Assembly (NCBI RefSeq): GCF_045207785.1
Contig: NZ_CP108776.1
Coordinates: forward strand, 682,001-746,000
DNA: 64,000 nt
Reading direction: 5' to 3'
Source: Embleya sp045207785
GTDB lineage: Bacteria > Actinomycetota > Actinomycetes > Streptomycetales > Streptomycetaceae
In this document: piece after piece, positions 6,973 to 15,853 of the stretch
How positions within the stretch are numbered: the stretch's first letter is position 1
Layout: every line of letters starts with the position of its first letter
Position numbers and translations under genes: made by a program
The notes under the pieces: generated by a model
What the model saw: the letters and a program-made list of their open reading frames with translations, nothing else
Told to the model about the DNA's origin: nothing
The model's database searches: none

Positions 6973-9279
6973 GTGGAGCCGTTGCAAGCGGGGGACCCGC
7001 TGCGGATGGGACCGTTCAGGGTGCTGCGGCGCCTGGGGTCCGGGGGCATGGGCCGGGTGTATCTGAGCGGCGGCCCGGACGGTGCGGCGGTGGCGGTGAA
7101 GGTGGTGCACCCACATCTGCTGGAGGACGGCGCCGGGGGCGAGTTCCGGCGCAGGTTCGCGCAGGAGGTCGGTGCCGCGCGGGCGGTGGACGCGGCGTTC
7201 ACCGCGGCGGTGGTGGACGCGGATCCGGATGCGGAAGTTCCGTGGCTGGCAACCGAGTTCATTCCGGGGGTATCGCTCGACGACGCGGTGGCGCGCTTCG
7301 GGCCGCTGCCCGAGGCGTCGCTGCTCGACCTGGCTGTCGGCCTGTTCACCGCGTTGACGGGGGTCCACGCACCCGGGCTGGTGCACCGGGACATCAAGCC
7401 GTCCAACGTGATCCTCGGCGCCGACGGCCCCAAGGTGATCGACTTCGGCATCGCACGACTGGCCGGGGCCACCGCGGTGACCCGTACCGCCCAGACGGTG
7501 GGCACCTGGGGCTACATGTCGCCCGAGCAGTTCGAGCGCTCCGACGTCGGGCCGGAGAGCGACGTGTTCTCGGCCGCCGTGTCGCTGGCGTATGCGGCCA
7601 CCGGGCGGCGGCCGTTCCCCGGCGACAGCCTGCCGGTGCTGTTCGCGAACGTGACCACGCGCGAACCCGATCTCGACGGCCTCCCCGCCACGCTCGCCCC
7701 TGTGGTCATGGCGGCGCTCGCGAAGGATCCCGCCGCCCGCCCCACCGCACACCAGGCCCGCGCCATGCTTCCCGCGGCGCCGACCGGGGGCAGCGCCGGC
7801 TCCGACTGGCTTCCGTCGGCCCTGACGCGGGCCATCGTGCAGGTCGCCGGCAGCATGCGCGCCGCAATGGACTCGGTGACGCCCGCGGATGCCGACGAGG
7901 CGGCCATCCGACCGGTGCCGGAGACTGCGGTGAACGGCCGCCTGAACCCTGCTCCGCCACCTCCGCCCTCGGCGCCGCCCGGCACGTCGGCGCCACACCC
8001 GGCGGCGGGAGCGGCGACCCCCGCCACACCCCAACCCGACCCCGATCCATCCATGGTCCCGACGCAGAGTGGTCCGGTCCGCCCACGGCCCTCGGATGCC
8101 GTCCTCCGGGACGGCGACCGCCCGGCTCGCAGGCGTGCCGTGCGCTTGTCGATCATCGGTGCGGTCACCGGGCTCGCGGTGGTCGGCGGCGCCGTGGCCT
8201 GGACGGTGTCGCCGCTGTCCCAGGGCCGGGCGGACAGCCCGGCGGCGTCCCGAAGTGGCGTCAGTCCTACTCCAACGCCCGGCCACGCCGGCCTTGCACC
8301 CACGCCCGAGCCTGCCCCCAGCCTGGTCACCGTCCTGGCGGTCCAGAGCGCGCCCGCAGGGGGCTACACCGACGAAATCCTGGAAGTGGCGTTCAGCCCG
8401 GACGGCCGGAAGATGGTCACCAGCGGCACGGACAGCACCATCAAGTTGTGGGACACGAGCTTCCACGCGCAGATTCGAACGCCTATCGACATGAGCGCGA
8501 ATCCGGTGTTCGAAATCATGGCTTCGACTGTGGTGTTCAGCCCCGACAGCCGGACCATGGCCAGTGGCAACTCGGACGGCACCGTCAGGCTGTGGAATGT
8601 GGCCGACCACGGGCAGATCGGCGAACCTCTCTTCGGACACCTCAAAGACGTGGACGGCAACTGGACCGTGCCGGCCCCGGAACGCCGTTGGGGGGCAGTG
8701 GCGTTCAGCCCGGACGGCCACACGCTCGCCGCCGGTGCCGACGACGGCGCGGTCGTGCTGTGGGACGCGGCGAGCCGCCGGCAGATCGGGGAACCCCTGA
8801 CCGGGCACACCGAGGCGATCTGGAGTCTGGCGTTCAGCCCCGACGGCCGCACCCTGGCCACGGGCGGCGGCGACGGCACCGCGAGGCTGTGGGATGTGGC
8901 GACCCGCCGACAGGTCGGCCGGCTTCGCGCCGACCGTTTCGTGGCCTTCAGCCCCGACGGCCGCACGCTGGCCGCCGGGAGTTCGGACGGCGCGCGGCTG
9001 TGGGACGTGGCGACCCAGCAGGAACGCGGCCTCCTCGACATCGCCAACTTGTCGAGCCTGGCGTACAGTCCCGACGGCCGCACCCTGGCGACCGGGAGCG
9101 GGAGCGGGAACGGAAACGTCCGCTTGTGGGACGTGGCAAGCCATCGACAAATCGGCCAACCCCTGGACAGCCATACCAAGAAGATCTGCTGTGTGGCGTT
9201 CAGTCCCGACGGCCGCACCCTGGCAACTGCGGGTTCCGGCGGCACCGTGACGCTCTGGGGAATCCCTGTCCGCCCATGA
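6973..9279 (+). CDS. Membrane Ser/Thr protein kinase with WD40 propeller
   Basis: The protein has 768 aa. The kinase domain (about 12-260) has LGSGGMGRVYL (P-loop), VAVKVV (Lys), HRDIKPSN (catalytic loop), DFGIARL (Mg loop) and GTWGYMSPEQ. A Pro/Ala-rich linker is followed by one transmembrane helix (about 389-412). The extracytoplasmic part (about 470-768) has seven repeats of the form AFSPDGRTLA...D/G-G-T-x-x-LWD, enough for a closed seven-bladed propeller. This suits ligand or protein sensing at the cell surface coupled to cytoplasmic phosphorylation. GTG at 6973 is chosen because GGGAAGG lies about 10 nt upstream. It converges with a second kinase gene. Confidence 0.93.
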   Translation: MEPLQAGDPLRMGPFRVLRRLGSGGMGRVYLSGGPDGAAVAVKVVHPHLLEDGAGGEFRRRFAQEVGAARAVDAAFTAAVVDADPDAEVPWLATEFIPGVSLDDAVARFGPLPEASLLDLAVGLFTALTGVHAPGLVHRDIKPSNVILGADGPKVIDFGIARLAGATAVTRTAQTVGTWGYMSPEQFERSDVGPESDVFSAAVSLAYAATGRRPFPGDSLPVLFANVTTREPDLDGLPATLAPVVMAALAKDPAARPTAHQARAMLPAAPTGGSAGSDWLPSALTRAIVQVAGSMRAAMDSVTPADADEAAIRPVPETAVNGRLNPAPPPPPSAPPGTSAPHPAAGAATPATPQPDPDPSMVPTQSGPVRPRPSDAVLRDGDRPARRRAVRLSIIGAVTGLAVVGGAVAWTVSPLSQGRADSPAASRSGVSPTPTPGHAGLAPTPEPAPSLVTVLAVQSAPAGGYTDEILEVAFSPDGRKMVTSGTDSTIKLWDTSFHAQIRTPIDMSANPVFEIMASTVVFSPDSRTMASGNSDGTVRLWNVADHGQIGEPLFGHLKDVDGNWTVPAPERRWGAVAFSPDGHTLAAGADDGAVVLWDAASRRQIGEPLTGHTEAIWSLAFSPDGRTLATGGGDGTARLWDVATRRQVGRLRADRFVAFSPDGRTLAAGSSDGARLWDVATQQERGLLDIANLSSLAYSPDGRTLATGSGSGNGNVRLWDVASHRQIGQPLDSHTKKICCVAFSPDGRTLATAGSGGTVTLWGIPVRP

Positions 9280-9351
9280 CCATCGCACCGCGCATGACGG
9301 GCACGGCGGGGCGTTGGGAGCCTCGCGCCTTCGCGCGATGGCGCGCCGGGC

Positions 9352-11232
9352 TCAGCGGGAAACGCGGCGCAGCTGCGTCGCCCCCTCAGGCCCCAGTACG
9401 GTCGCCCGGAGCGCCAGGTAGTCCTTGTTCGTGGTCGTGCCCATGAGCGACTTCCGTTCCTGGGCACACCCGGGATCGGACTTCATACCGGGGTCGAAGC
9501 CGGCTATGCCAAGGTGAAGCACACCAGCCCTCACGGAGAACACCTCTCCGCTGTAGTAACACCGTCGCCCGTCCTGCGTTCCGTACTGGAGCAGGACGGG
9601 GCTGGTGCCGACGGAGCCCGGGTCGATCCGGACGGACGCCAAGCGGTCGGAGTCCGGCCCCCCGAAAGGCTCCTCCGCCAACCATTGGCCCGTGAAGTCG
9701 TCGGGTACCGGCGTGGTGTCCGGTGGCGGCGCCTTCATGTACTGGACCTCGTGCCCACCGGAGAAGTCGAGCCTGTCGTCCACCGTGCGGGTCACGAGGG
9801 TGAAGCGCGGGTACGGCGGGCACTGGGCGGCCTTGGGGGCGGAACTCTTGAGCCTTCCGTTTCCGAACGTGACCTCCTGCACCCCGCGTTCGGAGTCCTG
9901 GGCCGTGGACTCGAGGGTGTAGGTCCAGGTACAGCGGTGGGACTGATCCAGCCAGGAGAATTCGGCGACCCGGTCGCCGCCACCGCCCGCCCGGATCTGC
10001 ATTCGCGTGGGGTTGACGCCCTGCGCGCCCGGCTTCGTCGCGTCGCTCAGGTGCCCCTCCCACGTACCGACGAAGGCGTTCGGCACGACTCGGCGCTTCT
10101 CCTTCTTCGACGGACCGAGCGCGATCAGCCCGGCGCCGGCGGCGATGACCGCGACGACCAGAGCGGCGAGGAGGACGGCCCGGGTGCGACGCCGACGCCG
10201 GGCCCGCGTAGGCATCACCGGTGACAACGGGGGCGACGCGGGCATGGGTGGCGCGGGCATCGGCGGCGTGGGTGTCGGCGGCACGACCTGCGTGGGTTCC
10301 GTGTCCGGCGGCGTCGGCGTCGGCGTGGGCGGCCCGGCCGGATCGAAGTCCAGCAACTGCGCCGCGTGTCGACCCAGTTGCCCCAAAACCCGGGCAGGCA
10401 GCCAAAGCTCCACATGGTCCGTTCCGGTGCGGGCGGCCACCTCTGGTGGCGTGGGTCGGCGGGCCGGGTCCTTCTCCAGGCAGTCCCGGATGAGATCGAG
10501 CAGAACGTGCGGCACGCCTTCCAGGTCGGGCTCTTCCGCCGCGACCCGGTACAACTGCGCGTGCAGCCCATTGCCGTTGCCGGCGAACGGCGGTCGCCCG
10601 GTGGCCGCGTAGGCGAGGACGGCCCCGAGGCAAAACACGTCACCGGCCGGCGTGACATCGAGCCCGCGCACCTGCTCGGGTGCCATGAAGCCGGGAGATC
10701 CGATGATCACGCCGGTGCGGGTCTGCAGGCTGTCGGCAAGGGTGTCGAGCGCGCGTACGATGCCGAAATCGATGACGCGCGGGCCGTCCACGGTGACCAG
10801 GACGTTCGACGGCTTGAGGTCTCGGTGGATCAGCCCGGCGTCGTGAATGGCCGTCAAGGCGAGTGCGAGCCGATTGCCGAGCACCCGCACCGAGTGCTCG
10901 GGCAGGGCCCCGAAGTCCTCGGCCACGACGTCGTAAAGCGACGGGCCCGGAACATACTGCGTCGCGACCCACGGCACCGGAGCCTCGGTATCGGCGTCGA
11001 GGACAGCCGCCGTCCACTCCCCACCGACCCGCCGCGCCGCGTTCACCTCGCGCCCGAACCGCCTGCGGAACTCGGGGTGCCGGGCGTACTCGGCGTGCAC
11101 GACCTTGACCGCGACGGTGCGCCCGCCCTCGGACCTGGCGAGATAGACGCGTCCCATGCCGCCCGCACCCAAGCGGGCGATCAGGCGGTACGGCCCAATG
11201 TGAGAAGGGTCTTCGGCAATGAGCGGATCCAC
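9352..11232 (-). CDS. Membrane Ser/Thr protein kinase with novel C-terminal sensor region
   Basis: The protein has 626 aa from the GTG at 11232; a GTG six codons further upstream at 11250 is possible. Kinase motifs are LGAGGMGRVYLA, VAVKVV, HRDLKPSN, DFGIVRA and SPGFMAPEQ. A Pro/Thr-rich linker (PTPTPTPPDTEPTQ) and basic RARRRRRTR precede one transmembrane helix near residues 347-370. The roughly 255-residue outer part appears to hold two related halves, one around VGTWEGHLSDATKPG and one around TGQWLAEEPFGGPDSDR. Each has cysteines suited to disulfides (SHRCTW, AAQCPPYP, RRCYYS, DPGCAQE). The outer domain is not recognised. The gene faces the WD40 kinase tail to tail, and the two kinase domains are paralogous. 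Confidence 0.9.
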   Translation of the reverse strand: MDPLIAEDPSHIGPYRLIARLGAGGMGRVYLARSEGGRTVAVKVVHAEYARHPEFRRRFGREVNAARRVGGEWTAAVLDADTEAPVPWVATQYVPGPSLYDVVAEDFGALPEHSVRVLGNRLALALTAIHDAGLIHRDLKPSNVLVTVDGPRVIDFGIVRALDTLADSLQTRTGVIIGSPGFMAPEQVRGLDVTPAGDVFCLGAVLAYAATGRPPFAGNGNGLHAQLYRVAAEEPDLEGVPHVLLDLIRDCLEKDPARRPTPPEVAARTGTDHVELWLPARVLGQLGRHAAQLLDFDPAGPPTPTPTPPDTEPTQVVPPTPTPPMPAPPMPASPPLSPVMPTRARRRRRTRAVLLAALVVAVIAAGAGLIALGPSKKEKRRVVPNAFVGTWEGHLSDATKPGAQGVNPTRMQIRAGGGGDRVAEFSWLDQSHRCTWTYTLESTAQDSERGVQEVTFGNGRLKSSAPKAAQCPPYPRFTLVTRTVDDRLDFSGGHEVQYMKAPPPDTTPVPDDFTGQWLAEEPFGGPDSDRLASVRIDPGSVGTSPVLLQYGTQDGRRCYYSGEVFSVRAGVLHLGIAGFDPGMKSDPGCAQERKSLMGTTTNKDYLALRATVLGPEGATQLRRVSR

Positions 11233-11314
11233 GCGAGAACGGTAGACCACATGGTCGGCTCCGAACGCTCGGATGAACGATTGGCGGACGCGGCCGGTTC
11301 ATAGGATTGTCGGC

Positions 11315-11803
11315 ATGGACGCCACGGACTCCGCCGCGACCGCGGACGCCCTTGCCCTCGCGCCGTCGACCGCCGCCGATCTTCCGGGCCTGCACGACTT
11401 CCTGGTTCGCGCGGACCTCACGCTCAGCGGCCTGGACGCGCCGACGGTTCGCCTGTGGCTGCTGCGCGACGCGGCCGGAACCGTTCGCGGCAGCACCGGG
11501 TACGAGTTGTCCGCCGGGGGCGAGCACGCGCTGATCCGCAGCGTCGCGGTGGATCACGCCGCGCGCGGACAGGGCCTGGGCATGGATCTGGCTCGGTACG
11601 CGCTCGACCGCGCCGCCGACGCCGGTGCCCGCCGCGCGTGGCTGTTCAGTCGCCGATCGGGGCCGTTCTGGCGGAAGTTGGGCTTCGAACCGGCCGACCG
11701 CGCGCACCTCGCGGACGTGCTCGCCGACACCCACCAGGTCACCCTGTTCCGCAGCACCGGCCAACTCGACCGCGAGGTCGCCTGGGCCCGCGACCTGAGC
11801 TGA
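11315..11803 (+). CDS. GNAT family N-acetyltransferase
   Basis: The protein has 162 aa. It shows the GNAT fold: ALAPSTAADLPGLHDFL, then ALIRSVAVDHAARGQGLGMDLARYAL, whose R/Q-x-x-G-x-G/A acetyl-CoA loop is ARGQGLG, then FSRRSGPFWRKLGFEPADR. The C-terminus resembles the ArsN2-type GNATs often annotated in arsenic clusters, but no arsenic genes are nearby. The start is the ATG at 11315. Confidence 0.85.
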   Translation: MDATDSAATADALALAPSTAADLPGLHDFLVRADLTLSGLDAPTVRLWLLRDAAGTVRGSTGYELSAGGEHALIRSVAVDHAARGQGLGMDLARYALDRAADAGARRAWLFSRRSGPFWRKLGFEPADRAHLADVLADTHQVTLFRSTGQLDREVAWARDLS

Positions 11804-11828
11804 GGCCCGCACGCCGGCCGCGCGTTCG

Positions 11829-12824
11829 TCACCCGTACACCCGACCCATCGCCCGCACCGTCTCGGCCATCCGCGCGCGCAGGTCCGCCGGGCCGACCAC
11901 CTCCACTTCCGGGCCGAACACCAGCAGGCTCTTGACCGCCCCGTCGACCGACTCGATCGGGATGACCACCTCCACCCACCCGGCCGGATCGGGCGCGGAC
12001 GCGCTCTCCCGCGCGGCGCGGGCGACCGTCGGCTCCACCAGGTCCACCAGCCGGCCGACGGCGGTCGGTGACATTCGGACCGTGGCCGACGCGCGGTATC
12101 GGCGACGGTCGAACCGGACCAGGTACTCCTGCCAATGACGCCCCAGTTCGAAGTCGGCCGGCCGCTCGAACACCTCGGGACGGACCTCCAGATCCAGGAT
12201 CCGCGACACGCGGTACGTCCGGAGCCGGTCCACGTGCCCGGGCAGGTCGGGGCCCGTGTGCGCGGCCACCAGGTACCACGCGCCCGCCTTGAGCACGACC
12301 CCGTAGGGGTCTACGACGCGGGTCGTCTCGTGCGGTTCGGCCCAGCGCAGATAGCGGATCCGCACCCGGCGTCGGTTCCACACCGCGTCCGCGACCGCGG
12401 TCAGGTGCGGGGTGGGCTCGTCGGCGCCGTACCAGGTCGGCGTGTCCAGGTGGAAGCACTCGGCGATCCGGCCGGCGCGGTCGCGCAGTTCGGCCGGCAG
12501 CGCGGCCATCAGCTTCAGGTGCGCGGTGGTCACGACCGATCCCAGGCCCAGGTCGGCGGCGGCCGTCGGCAGCCCGGTCAGGAACAGCGACTCGGCCTCG
12601 CCGGCGGTCAGGCCGGTCAGCCGGGTCCGATATCCGTCGAGCAGTTCGTATCCGCCGCGATGGCCCGGATCCGCGTACACCGGCACGCCGGCCGCGCCGA
12701 GCGACTCCATGTCGCGGTAGATCGTCCGGACCGACACCTCCAGCGTGTCCGCGATCTCCTGGGCGGTCAGCCGCCCCCGGGTCTGCAACAACAACAGGAT
12801 GGACACCAGCCGACTCGCCCGCAT
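11829..12824 (-). CDS. WYL-domain transcriptional regulator
   Basis: The protein has 331 aa from the ATG at 12824 (MRASRLVSILLLLQ), the usual family start. An HTH_11 DNA-binding domain (RGRLTAQEIADTLEVSVRTI) is followed by a WYL domain with RYLRWAE, VLKAGAWYLVAAHT and YRVSRILDLEVR. The C-terminal WCX part ends LLVFGPEVEVVGP. It is divergent from the SnoaL-like gene at 12889. A perfect 11-bp inverted repeat lies between the two starts and is the likely operator. Confidence 0.92.
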   Translation of the reverse strand: MRASRLVSILLLLQTRGRLTAQEIADTLEVSVRTIYRDMESLGAAGVPVYADPGHRGGYELLDGYRTRLTGLTAGEAESLFLTGLPTAAADLGLGSVVTTAHLKLMAALPAELRDRAGRIAECFHLDTPTWYGADEPTPHLTAVADAVWNRRRVRIRYLRWAEPHETTRVVDPYGVVLKAGAWYLVAAHTGPDLPGHVDRLRTYRVSRILDLEVRPEVFERPADFELGRHWQEYLVRFDRRRYRASATVRMSPTAVGRLVDLVEPTVARAARESASAPDPAGWVEVVIPIESVDGAVKSLLVFGPEVEVVGPADLRARMAETVRAMGRVYG

Positions 12825-12842
12825 GGACCCGAGTCTGCCCGA

Positions 12843-12869
12843 ATCCACTGACAGTAGGTGTCAGTGGAT
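12843..12869. promoter_or_regulatory. Perfect 11-bp inverted repeat: probable WYL-regulator operator
   Basis: ATCCACTGACA (12843-12853) and TGTCAGTGGAT (12859-12869) are separated by 5 nt. The site sits 19 bp from each of the two divergent start codons, where bound protein would block both promoters. Confidence 0.75.
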
Positions 12870-12888
12870 CGCGATTACGGTCCCGACC

Positions 12889-13695
12889 ATGAACGACATC
12901 GACACCATCAACGCATTCGTGGACTGCTACGTCGCCGTATGGAACGAGTCCGACCCGGTCGCACGCCGGGCCGCCGTCGAGGCGTTGTGGGCCGAGGACG
13001 GCATCGAATTCGTCGGCACCGCCCGGCACAGCGGACACGACGCGTTGACGGCACGGGTCACCTCCGCGTACGAACAGCTGGTCCACGAGGGCGGGTTCGT
13101 CTTCCAGTCGGCCGGCGACGCGGTCGCGGACGGCGAAACGATCAGCTTCAGGACACACATGCGGCCGGCCGCCGGCGGCGACATCGCGTGGACCGGGCAG
13201 ATCATGGTGGTCCTGGCCGAGGACGGCCGGATCCGGCACGACGTCCAACTCGCGGTCGCGACCGACCCGACGCCAGGCACCCGCGCCGTCGTCGACGAAT
13301 TCCTGCGCCGACTGGTCGGCGGCGACCCGGAGCACGTCGCCGAGCTGTTCGCCGAGAAGGTGGACTGGCGGCTCGACTGGCCGGCCGACGGCCACCCCGC
13401 GACCCCCTGGATCCGCCCGCGCTCGACCCGCGCCGAGGTGGCCGCCCACTTCCGCGAGCTCGCCGCCGTACACACCCCGCACCCGGACCCCGCACCCGGC
13501 TCCCCGCCGCACACCGTCGTCGAGGGCCCACACGCGGTGGTCCTGGCCGAACTCCGCCACACCGCGAAGCCCACCGGCAAGCCGTACACGGCCCACTGCG
13601 CGGTCCACATCACCGTCGAAGCCGGCCACATCACCCGCTACCACGTGTACGAGGACAGCCTCTCCGTGGCCCAGGCCCACACCGCCGACGCCTGA
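12889..13695 (+). CDS. Tandem SnoaL-like (NTF2-fold) domain protein
   Basis: The protein has 268 aa and two NTF2-fold halves. Half one (about 5-128) carries INAFVDCYVAVWNE, LWAEDGIEFVG, GHDALTARV and ISFRTHMRP. Half two (about 130-260) carries VVDEFLRRLVGGDPEHVAELFAE, VDWRLDWP and AVHITVEAGHITRYHVYED. Such folds occur in ester cyclases, isomerases and small-molecule binding proteins. The function cannot be specified. Control by the divergent WYL regulator is likely. A 10-bp tandem repeat follows the stop codon. Confidence 0.85.
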   Translation: MNDIDTINAFVDCYVAVWNESDPVARRAAVEALWAEDGIEFVGTARHSGHDALTARVTSAYEQLVHEGGFVFQSAGDAVADGETISFRTHMRPAAGGDIAWTGQIMVVLAEDGRIRHDVQLAVATDPTPGTRAVVDEFLRRLVGGDPEHVAELFAEKVDWRLDWPADGHPATPWIRPRSTRAEVAAHFRELAAVHTPHPDPAPGSPPHTVVEGPHAVVLAELRHTAKPTGKPYTAHCAVHITVEAGHITRYHVYEDSLSVAQAHTADA

Positions 13696-13696
13696 T

Positions 13697-13724
13697 CGGC
13701 CGCAACCGGCCGCAACCGGCCGCC
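13697..13724. repeat. 10-bp tandem repeat after the double-SnoaL gene
   Basis: CGGCCGCAAC occurs at 13697 and 13707, with a partial third copy at 13717. The block is flanked by GCCTGATC at 13690-13697 and 13722-13729, so the sequence around the stop codon appears duplicated. Confidence 0.7.
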
Positions 13725-13800
13725 TGATCCGAGCTTCAGGCCGACCCACTCGGTGACGGTGACGGTGTCGGCGCCCGTGGCCCGGTCCGCGCCCGCAGCG

Positions 13801-13856
13801 CGGTCCGGGCCGCGCTCACGTCTCGGTCCGGGCCGCGCTCACGTCTCGGTCCGGGC
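13801..13856. repeat. 23-bp tandem repeat at the 3' end of the aldo/keto reductase pseudogene
   Basis: The 23-bp unit at 13801-13823, beginning CGGTCCGGGCCG, is repeated exactly at 13824-13846, with a 10-bp third partial copy to 13856. The duplicated unit carries the pseudogene stop codon (13839-13841 on the minus strand). Confidence 0.9.
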
Positions 13857-14545
13857 GGTCATGCCCGCCCCGAACGCGTGCCGGTCGCCGACCCATGCCG
13901 AGCGTGGGGCGGCGGCCTCCAGGCGGGCCAGGTCGGCGGGCGAGAGTTCGATCGCCGTCGCGGCCGCGTTCTCGGCCAGCCGCGCGGCGTTGCGCGTGCC
14001 CGGGATCGGGACGACGTCGTCGCCCTGGGCCAGCAGCCAGGCCAACGCGAGCGGGCCCGGCTCCGCGTCGCGTTCCGCGGCGATCTCGCGGACCGCCGCG
14101 ACGATCGCCCGATTGCGTTCCAGGCTCGCGCCCTGGAAACGCGGATCGTTGTGTCGGAAGTCGTTCGCGGCCAACGCGGTCGTGTCCACCTTGCCGGTCA
14201 AAAAGCCCCGCCCGAGCGGGCTGAACGGCACCAGACCGATCCCGAGCCGCCGGGCCGTGGGGACCACGTCGTCCTCCAACTCCCGCCACCACAACGACCA
14301 TTCCGACTGCAGCGCGCTGATCGGATGGGTCGCGTCGGCCCGCACCAACTGCTCGCCGTCGGCCTCGGACAGTCCCAGGAACCGCACCTTGCCCTCGGCC
14401 ACCAGCTCCGCCATCGCGCCGACGCTCTCCTCGATCGGCACGTCCGGGTCGACGCGGTGCAGGTAGTACAGGTCGATTGGTCGACCCCGAGGCGCTCGCG
14501 GGACGTCGCCGGATAGCCACGCACGTCGACGGGCCCGGCCACGGA
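13839..14545 (-). pseudogene. Aldo/keto reductase pseudogene (5'-truncated and frameshifted)
   Basis: From about 14478 to 13839 the frame encodes the C-terminal two thirds of an aldo/keto reductase: IDLYYLHRVDPDVP, then VRFLGLSEADGEQL, LQSEWSLWWRELEDDV, PFSPLGRGFLTGK, VPIPGTRNAARLAENA. Just upstream, another frame gives DVRGYPATSRERLGVD, the expected preceding segment. The two halves are joined if one base is missing near 14478 (GTCGACCA-ATCGAC instead of GACCACATCGAC). The N-terminal barrel strands with the catalytic Asp and Tyr are absent, and part of the helix before RERLGVD also looks deleted. No product is expected. Confidence 0.85.
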
Positions 14546-14681
14546 ACTCCTCGTAGTGGCCGCGTCCGAGAAGCCGCGGTCCCCGCGCCACGCGAACAGG
14601 ATGATTAATTACGAAAGCCGTGTGCGATATGCCCGAATCGCTACGGTGGGCGCCGGAATACGAATGACCTCGGGGGTCTTC

Positions 14682-15575
14682 ATGAAGCATCCGAAAACAC
14701 CGCCCGCCAACCCGGCACTGGTTCGTGCACGACACGCGCTCCAGCTCTATAGCCAGGAGGCGTTTGCCGCCGCCTATGACGACGCCGCACGCGCCCTGGG
14801 TTGTCGTACCTCCATCTCCGTCAGGCAGGTTCGCCGCTGGGAGACCGCGTCGCCGCCTTGGCCACACCCTGAGGCGCGACGGGTCCTGGAGGCGCTCTTC
14901 GGGTGTCCTGTCGCAATGTTGGGATTCGTGGCACCCGGCACGGCGCCCAACGGCGAACCCCACGACGACTGCACTCGGCTTTTCGACGAGGGGCCCGAAC
15001 GACTGCGCCGCCTCATGGATTTGGAGGCCGACTCGCTCTCGATCCGCTCGTACGAACCGCAGGTTGTTCCCGGGCTGCTCCAGAGTCCGAACTACGCTTT
15101 GGCGAACGCGTATATGAACAAACCCACGCTCACCCTCACCGCCGCCTACGAACGTCAACGGCTGCGCTTGGAGCGCTCTCAGCGCCTTCTTTCCCGAGAC
15201 CTGCCAACATCGTTCATCATTCCCGAAGTTGCCCTACAGCGCCCGGTGGGTGGTCTCGCGACCATGGCCGAGCAGCTCGACCACCTGCTGGGAATCGTGA
15301 CCCGCTATGAACACGTCCGCATCCAAGTCCTGACCACGTCGGCGCCCATCGTCGAATCGGTCCCGCTCTACCTTCTGGACATGCTCCCGGGCAGGATGGT
15401 GGCGTGGATCGAGGGCCGGCCGGGATCGGTCCTGATGACCAGCCCAAACGACACCGCCGACTTGGAACTGATCTTCGATCGCCTGGCAACCGTCGCCCTC
15501 GATCCGGCGGCATCGCTGGAGTTGGTCGACAGGATGAGGCGAGAAGCGTGCGTAGCGATCGAGACCCGCTTGTGA
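14682..15575 (+). CDS. DUF5753 (Scr1-type) helix-turn-helix regulator
   Basis: The protein has 297 aa. The ATG at 14682 is preceded by a G-run (14670-14675); an ATG at 14664 is an alternative. An N-terminal DNA-binding region (about 15-75, with TSISVRQVRRWETA) is followed by the DUF5753 domain: LEADSLSIRSYEPQVVPGLLQSPNYALAN, seen in residues 110-140, then RLRLERSQRLL, FIIPEVALQRPVGG, and VPLYLLDM. These actinomycete regulators usually precede a small DUF397 protein and are viewed as antitoxin-like or development regulators. Here the partner seems shortened (15586-15729). Confidence 0.85.
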   Translation: MKHPKTPPANPALVRARHALQLYSQEAFAAAYDDAARALGCRTSISVRQVRRWETASPPWPHPEARRVLEALFGCPVAMLGFVAPGTAPNGEPHDDCTRLFDEGPERLRRLMDLEADSLSIRSYEPQVVPGLLQSPNYALANAYMNKPTLTLTAAYERQRLRLERSQRLLSRDLPTSFIIPEVALQRPVGGLATMAEQLDHLLGIVTRYEHVRIQVLTTSAPIVESVPLYLLDMLPGRMVAWIEGRPGSVLMTSPNDTADLELIFDRLATVALDPAASLELVDRMRREACVAIETRL

Positions 15576-15585
15576 ACTGACGTAG

Positions 15586-15729
15586 GTCTTCGTAACTGAA
15601 CAACGAAACTGCGTGGAGGCCACCATTCTCGGCCGAACCACAGGGCTTCGGGACAGCAAGTCCCCCGCATTGGCCGTGCTCATCGAACGAGCCGCGTGGA
15701 CTCGGTTCCTGGCAGAAGTCTCACGCTGA
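15586..15729 (+). pseudogene. DUF397-type small protein, apparently lacking its N-terminus
   Basis: The open frame after TAG at 15583 ends with TGA at 15727-15729. It reads RNCVEATILGRTTGLRDSKS, then PALAVLIERAAWTRFLAEVS. This aligns with the DUF397 pattern NCVEVA...RDSK.P...L.F....W..F. The usual opening segment (WRKSSYS type) and an ATG are missing. GTG at 15613 could start a 38-aa product. It lies 10 bp behind the DUF5753 gene, the normal order for this pair. A remnant or minimal partner are both possible. Confidence 0.55.
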
Positions 15730-15790
15730 AGCACGGCATGGCCGTGTTCCATGGGGCCGACATCCCACTCGGCGCCACAGCCTCGGGGGC

Positions 15791-15814
15791 GCGGTCACCC
15801 ACGTGGGTGACCGC
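15791..15814. terminator. Strong hairpin, probable bidirectional terminator
   Basis: GCGGTCACCCAC (15791-15802) is followed directly by its reverse complement GTGGGTGACCGC (15803-15814). Further pairing of the flanks (CCTC...GAGG) extends to 15781-15822. It sits between the DUF397 gene and the convergent amidohydrolase. Confidence 0.8.
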
Positions 15815-15853
15815 CCCTGAGGCCGCGTCAGGTCCTCGCCCGGACCACCGCGC

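Noticed and set aside
6754..9288. An 844-codon antisense frame opposite the WD40 kinase
   Set aside because: Low-complexity Arg/Gly/Pro composition and no motif; the opposite strand has complete kinase and propeller signatures.
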